Source: Chara braunii (lineage: Eukaryota; Streptophyta; Charophyceae; Charales; Characeae). Taken from it: a stretch of 41,803 nt of DNA. The notes beneath the pieces are model-generated. The model saw nothing but the letters and a program-made list of their open reading frames with translations. It was not told where the DNA came from and searched no databases. Shown here piece after piece: positions 37,401-41,803 of this stretch (position 1 is its first letter; each line of letters begins with the position of its first letter). Both the position numbers and the translations under genes were made by a program. Where the stretch lies: assembly GCA_003427395.1 (NCBI GenBank), contig BFEA01000417.1, forward strand, positions 368,319-410,121, read 5' to 3'.

Positions 37401-37699
37401 CTGAGGGAGGAAAAAACTGTTTTCTGAAAGAAAAGGAAAAAAAAAAAAAAAAAAAACACTGAACAGCATTGATGTTTACATGCCACATGGGTGCTTCGGC
37501 ACCCCCTTGCTATTGATGTTTATGGCGTTTCATGGACACGGCACATCTTGTTGGGGATTTTTTCTAGGACTATATCCTCATGTCATCTCTCCTCCTCCTT
37601 CCTCCTCTCTCCTCCTTACTACTTGGCATGGATGTCAGTGCAGCATGAATGTGGTTTTCACAACTTTACAGACTGTTAGCGCCCGTGATTTGACTCTGT

Positions 37700-39470
37700 G
37701 ATTGATCAACTGAGGTTCCTTTTGTGTTTGCTCTCTTTGCCCGTGTCAAATTGAAAGGTGTCACACACGCTGGTAGTCTAGGATGAAATCATCAAAGGGA
37801 ATTCATGTGACGATCAATGCAGGAGAGGATGGAAGAAGGTATACACATCCTTAGATGGGAAGGGCGCTAGTCGTTATCTCATCAATTTTCTCCATGCTAT
37901 GGTACACGGCCCCCATTCGGGGCTCCGCATGGGCATGGAAATATGCGCAGGGGACGTTTCAAGAGACCATGTTATTACAAAAGTGCCATGGAAATATTCA
38001 AGTGTGTAATAGACCCAGCAAGCAGAGGGGCACTCAGTCTCTTGCACCCAGCTACGGAATACAAAGCCCCACAGACAAAATGGATATTATGAACGGTAAT
38101 TGTGAAACAGGAATTGCCATGGAAATGGAAAGAAAGTTTACAAAACCGCACTGTACCAAATGAGAAATTTACTGCCGTTCAAAATCCACGAGAGAGTAAA
38201 CTCAAAACAAGCTTGGACACCCTTGGGAAAGGATAAGAAGAGATGGAGAGTGTGGGTGGAATAAGGCATATGGAAAATAGAACGCCTATGGGTTGGATGA
38301 GCAGCAACCGAAGATGGAAAACGAAAGATGCGCGAAGACCTATCATAACTTGAAGAATGTCGAAGAACTGATCGACAGCATACCGATAGCAAGGAAAAAC
38401 GGGGATTGGGCAATAATAAATTGTACCTCATCTCCGAGTTCGGTTTGTGGTCACCCAAGGCGATTGTGGGGGGGGGGGNGGGGTGTTCTCGCGCTGGATC
38501 TGATCATTTGTCTGCGACGCGGTCGTGCCTTTGCTGGGTCTGGCAGAATGTACCAGCCTGCCTATTTGCAGTGGCCTGTCTTCCCTGGATTAATTTTCGG
38601 TCAATGGGCAGTGCACTATAACCTGCCACACAGAGTGCGAGCAGTGCTGTGTCGTGGACAAATGCCTGGGAACAGAACTGGTGGATGAATCAACTCGAAT
38701 GTTTATTAAGAAATTGTTTAGTCCCAAATTTCCTGTTTTTTTTTTTTGGTTTTACAAATCACAAACCCATAGTACTACACAGCAAGTCGAATGTCATATG
38801 ATAAATGGCATTCAAGTTACTTTGTCACTCGGTCATAAAAAAGCCCCGAATTTGCAGTCCGGTGATGCACGTTGTGCATACGAATAATGATTAGAGTCTC
38901 CATCAAAGAAAGCGGCACTCAAACAGTTTCGTCTTTTATTTCTGAGCGAGGGACAACGTACCTTGCCTACAAACAAGCGTGACTGTCGGCTGCCTTCTTC
39001 TGAGACACAGAACAGAAGGTGGCACATGGGTGACTTCTTTTCCACTTTCATTTGATTCATTAGTGGACGCATAAGATGACAACGAAAAAAAAAAAAAAAA
39101 AAAACTCGCCGTTCTGGGTGGATATATAGTCTGCTAGAGTTCCCTCTATCGCCACATACATATGCCAAAAAGTAGCATATCAAGTACAACTCCAGGGCTT
39201 GAAGAAAACAGGAAATGGGTACAGCCTATAAAGTAGGAGCATTTGCCAGTGACACCGTCCTCTTGGTTAGTCCATCTCTCCATGTGGGTTTAACAAGCAG
39301 GTGGGGAATTTGCCACCCACAGTGAGAATGAAGAACCCTCCTGTTCTTCTGTTTTTTTTTTTTTTTTTCCCCTTAGGGTAAAAAGGGAAGGGCAATGGCT
39401 TGAGATAGGAAATTCAGAATTGTGGAAACTCAACTGCTTCCAGTGGAGTTCGAGCTCAGATTTCATCAAC
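37700..39470. other. Intergenic stretch without recognised gene
   Basis: No domain recognised. Contains a poly(G) run with an N at 38479, a poly(A) tract (39085-39104) and poly(T) tracts (38738-38750 and 39351-39368), possibly tails of decayed retroposons. Confidence 0.4.
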
Positions 39471-39475
39471 AATTC

Positions 39476-39503
39476 AGTTCCATTGTGCTTTACAAATGTT
39501 AAA

Positions 39504-39573
<70 letters not shown>

Positions 39574-39678
39574 TGTTTCCAGGGGTGTTTTACCGACTGA
39601 GTTAGGCCGGCTGGTAGAAAAACCATCTGAGTCTCCCCAACTAGATTTCCATTGTGCTTCACAATGATGATGATCAAA

Positions 39679-39752
<74 letters not shown>
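39476..39752. repeat. Twin units each carrying a (TG)n tract
   Basis: TTCCATTGTGCTT-ACAA...AAAATTG followed by a TG tract occurs twice: 39476-39572 and 39648-39752. The spacer contains an A-box-like sequence on the minus strand (CCGGCCTAACTCAGTCGG, about 39593-39610). Confidence 0.8.
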
Positions 39753-39755
<3 letters not shown>

Positions 39756-40469
39756 TTTGTAAGCACCGTGGAAATTTTGTGCAAACGGGCCCAGTGCCCA
39801 AGGCTGACATCAATCAAGTCACAATTTCACTTCAGATACCAGGGGCCACCGGCCTCGAACCCTAACCTCAGACCGAGCCCCACCCCTGTAGCAAATAAGA
39901 AGAAAAAAACAACCAAAATCCTTCGTAATAGAACTTCCAAAAATCCCAGATATACGAAGAAACCTACGCAGAAAAACAATCCCCGAAAAATCCTAGGTGA
40001 AACTAACCAATAAAGCACTAACTGCCAATTCACCTGAAGGCTGAAGCAGAGTGTTGCTCTTACCAGTTTATGCAGTAAAGGGCATTTCCATTCAGCCAGC
40101 CCTCGGTTGGTAACTGAAGCTGCCGGCCACCTTTTTTTATTTTTTAAGAAGATTTTTATTTACAGAGCCCAGGGCCCAAGGTAGGTAAAACCAAAAAAAA
40201 AAAAAAAAAAAAAAAAAAGAAGGTAGGTACAAGAAGTCACAGGTTTCCCTCACACCATGGCCTGCCTGGGTTTCTCGTAGGAAGCAGCCATATCTAATAT
40301 CGCCAGTAGCATGGTCTATAGACTATACTAACCAAGTTCCCCAGTAGCAGGGTCCATACTAACCAAGGTCGGGCAAGATGCCCACCACCGCCGGTACCAG
40401 AACACAGTCGCCTGGAGAGCCGGGCCACCACTAACACTTTCTTTCTTTCTTTTTTTTTTTTTTTTGAGA

Positions 40470-40865
40470 AAACTACTGCGACTAACTTTCTTTTCTCCAT
40501 TCTTAAAAAAAAGATCAGTGTGTGAATCAAGTCGAACACGTTCCAACAATGTAGACACATCCACGGAAACACCATTGCGCACCTGGTCATGTCGCCTTTT
40601 CCACAAGTTCCCAACAATACCACCACCCGAACAGATTCGTAAACGTAAGATCGAGGTTTCACGACGGAACGGGACCACCACAGTTCCCAACAATATCGCA
40701 TCGTTTGGGCAAAGCAATTGGACGCCAGTCCCAGGGCAGGGTCTGGAGATTGTCCCAAACTCGCCAGAAGAGAACAGAGCACAGGAAACAACCCGAAGCC
40801 GTAGATCCTCATCCACACCGCCGGCGTAACACATCTGACAAAGAACCGCAGCTCTGCGCAAGCGA
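40470..40865 (-). pseudogene. Degenerate LINE ORF2 C-terminal remnant (zf-RVT-like)
   Basis: On the minus strand, LRRAAVLCQMCYAGGVDEDLR and then SCALFS give a C..C...C pattern like the zinc-binding tail of plant LINE reverse transcriptases. After a frameshift, VWDNLQTLPWDWRPIALP continues in another frame, followed by GNLWKRRHDQVRNG in the first frame. An A/T-run (40449-40465) follows. Recognition rests on motif pattern only. Confidence 0.45.
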
Positions 40866-41383
40866 TGGAAAGATCATGCCTGCTGTGTAATCAACCACAG
40901 CAATCCAACCTGCTTCATCACCACTAATTGCCACAATGTTTTTCCAATAACATGTCCGCTTAGCGATCGATTCCATCTATCAGCAAGAGAATATCGCCGC
41001 CTTCAATATCCACATCAGGCAGCAACCCGAGGTACGTTAATCTGACGTCAGCTGGAGGAGAGACAATGTCAAAGTCGTAGCCCGTGTCAGAGGATACTGC
41101 CATTCCCAGTCCCCCTAGGGTCCGAAACGAGGTCCTCGGCATTAGGGTCGATACGAGGTGGTGCTGGAAGGCGCAGCGGTTTCAAGGACACATACAAGCC
41201 TAAGGCCCTCCAAGTCCGATTCAATAGACGCCACCGAGGCCTTCACCAAGGGCGTTCCCACAGGCCGCTATACCCATCACATACAGATCAGGAGGTAATC
41301 TCCCAATGGGAGTCCAAAGCCTGTGTCTGCAATCTCCAAAGCTTATCAGGACAGGGAGTCTCCGAGTGCCTGAACCATGTTCA

Positions 41384-41413
41384 CCACCGAAGTAACCTCG
41401 GTTACTTCGGTGG
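41384..41413. repeat. Perfect 30-bp hairpin
   Basis: Arms CCACCGAAGTAACC and GGTTACTTCGGTGG are exact reverse complements separated by TC. The hairpin lies in DNA without a recognised gene, upstream (minus sense) of the LINE-like remnant. Could be a cruciform, a terminator-like element, or a foldback transposon trace. Confidence 0.7.
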
Positions 41414-41803
41414 ATCACCTGATTCACCTCCTGCCCTTTCTGCAGAACGGCTCGAAGTATTCGAGCCAACTGCGATCTCCAAGAAAGCAGGCCACATCGA
41501 AAAAGGCTCAGTTACAGCTCCTGAGCCTTGAAAGGTTGGTTGGTTAGCTTCGTCAACGTCTCTCTGCTACCCGTAGTGTATACCGGTCGTTTAAAGGCTG
41601 GGAAACGGGCCCAGTGTCCCTACAACAACTGCGGCGGGTCTGGAGATGAGCAACTTGAAGGCTCACTTGCTTAGCTCATGTGGGGGACGGAGATGTGCAG
41701 ATTCACTTCGGTGCTGCTATCCGTGAGGATGAACATTGTTGGGTGTTATGCAACAACGATACTGGCTATTAGACACTGCGAATGTGGGTTTTGTGGGCCG
41801 GGG

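Noticed and set aside
40294-40861. Two overlapping minus-strand frames of about 175 codons as separate genes
   Set aside because: They share one interval in different frames and together resemble a frameshifted LINE tail; the lysine run comes from a poly(T) tract on the + strand.
1-41803. CRISPR array or prokaryotic operon
   Set aside because: Tandem repeats here are microsatellites or local duplications without regular unique spacers, and the main gene is intron-rich and plant-type.

Overview
The window is nuclear DNA of a streptophyte (green plant lineage). Its one clear cellular gene is a chromomethylase (CMT), a plant-type cytosine-5 DNA methyltransferase with BAH, chromodomain and C5-methyltransferase parts. 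It is read on the + strand from 7946 to 32044. I assembled 23 exons by hand. Every junction is GT-AG, the phases agree throughout, and the coding length is 3072 nt, giving 1023 residues plus a stop. Large introns (0.2-4 kb), abundant GA/TG/GATA microsatellites and varied transposable-element debris suggest a large repeat-rich genome. A charophyte alga such as Chara, or another non-seed streptophyte, would fit, but the species is inference.

Layout. 1-5760 is AT-rich repeat territory. It holds an end fragment and a complete 783-bp copy of a terminal-inverted-repeat (TIR) element with GC-rich ends, a diverged pair of direct repeats about 3.2 kb apart that could be old LTRs, and a pair of small TIR elements, one inserted inside the other. 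5760-7945 changes to GC-richer DNA with a palindrome and two GC boxes, the probable promoter and 5' leader. 7946-32044 is the CMT gene. Intron 22 (27869-31863) carries an antisense, much-deleted Ty3/gypsy element with a chromodomain-like tail. Introns 19 and 21 carry SINE-like pieces that share a tail with a third copy at 36.8-37.0 kb. Introns 1, 5 and 6 carry long microsatellites and a minisatellite. 32045-41803 has no convincing cellular gene. It contains tandem duplications, GA and TG microsatellites, SINE-like pieces, a degenerate LINE C-terminus on the minus strand and a 30-bp perfect hairpin.

Functional reading. Chromomethylases bind H3K9-methylated nucleosomes through the BAH and chromodomains and methylate non-CG cytosines, mostly in transposons. 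All catalytic motifs checked here (I, IV, VI, VIII, IX, X) and the chromodomain aromatic cage are present, so the enzyme looks functional. The retroelement lying in its last intron is the kind of sequence such an enzyme silences. I found no wholly new multi-gene system. The most unusual points are the complete CMT model, its intronic retroelement relic, the related TIR families with a shared core, and microsatellites close to splice sites.
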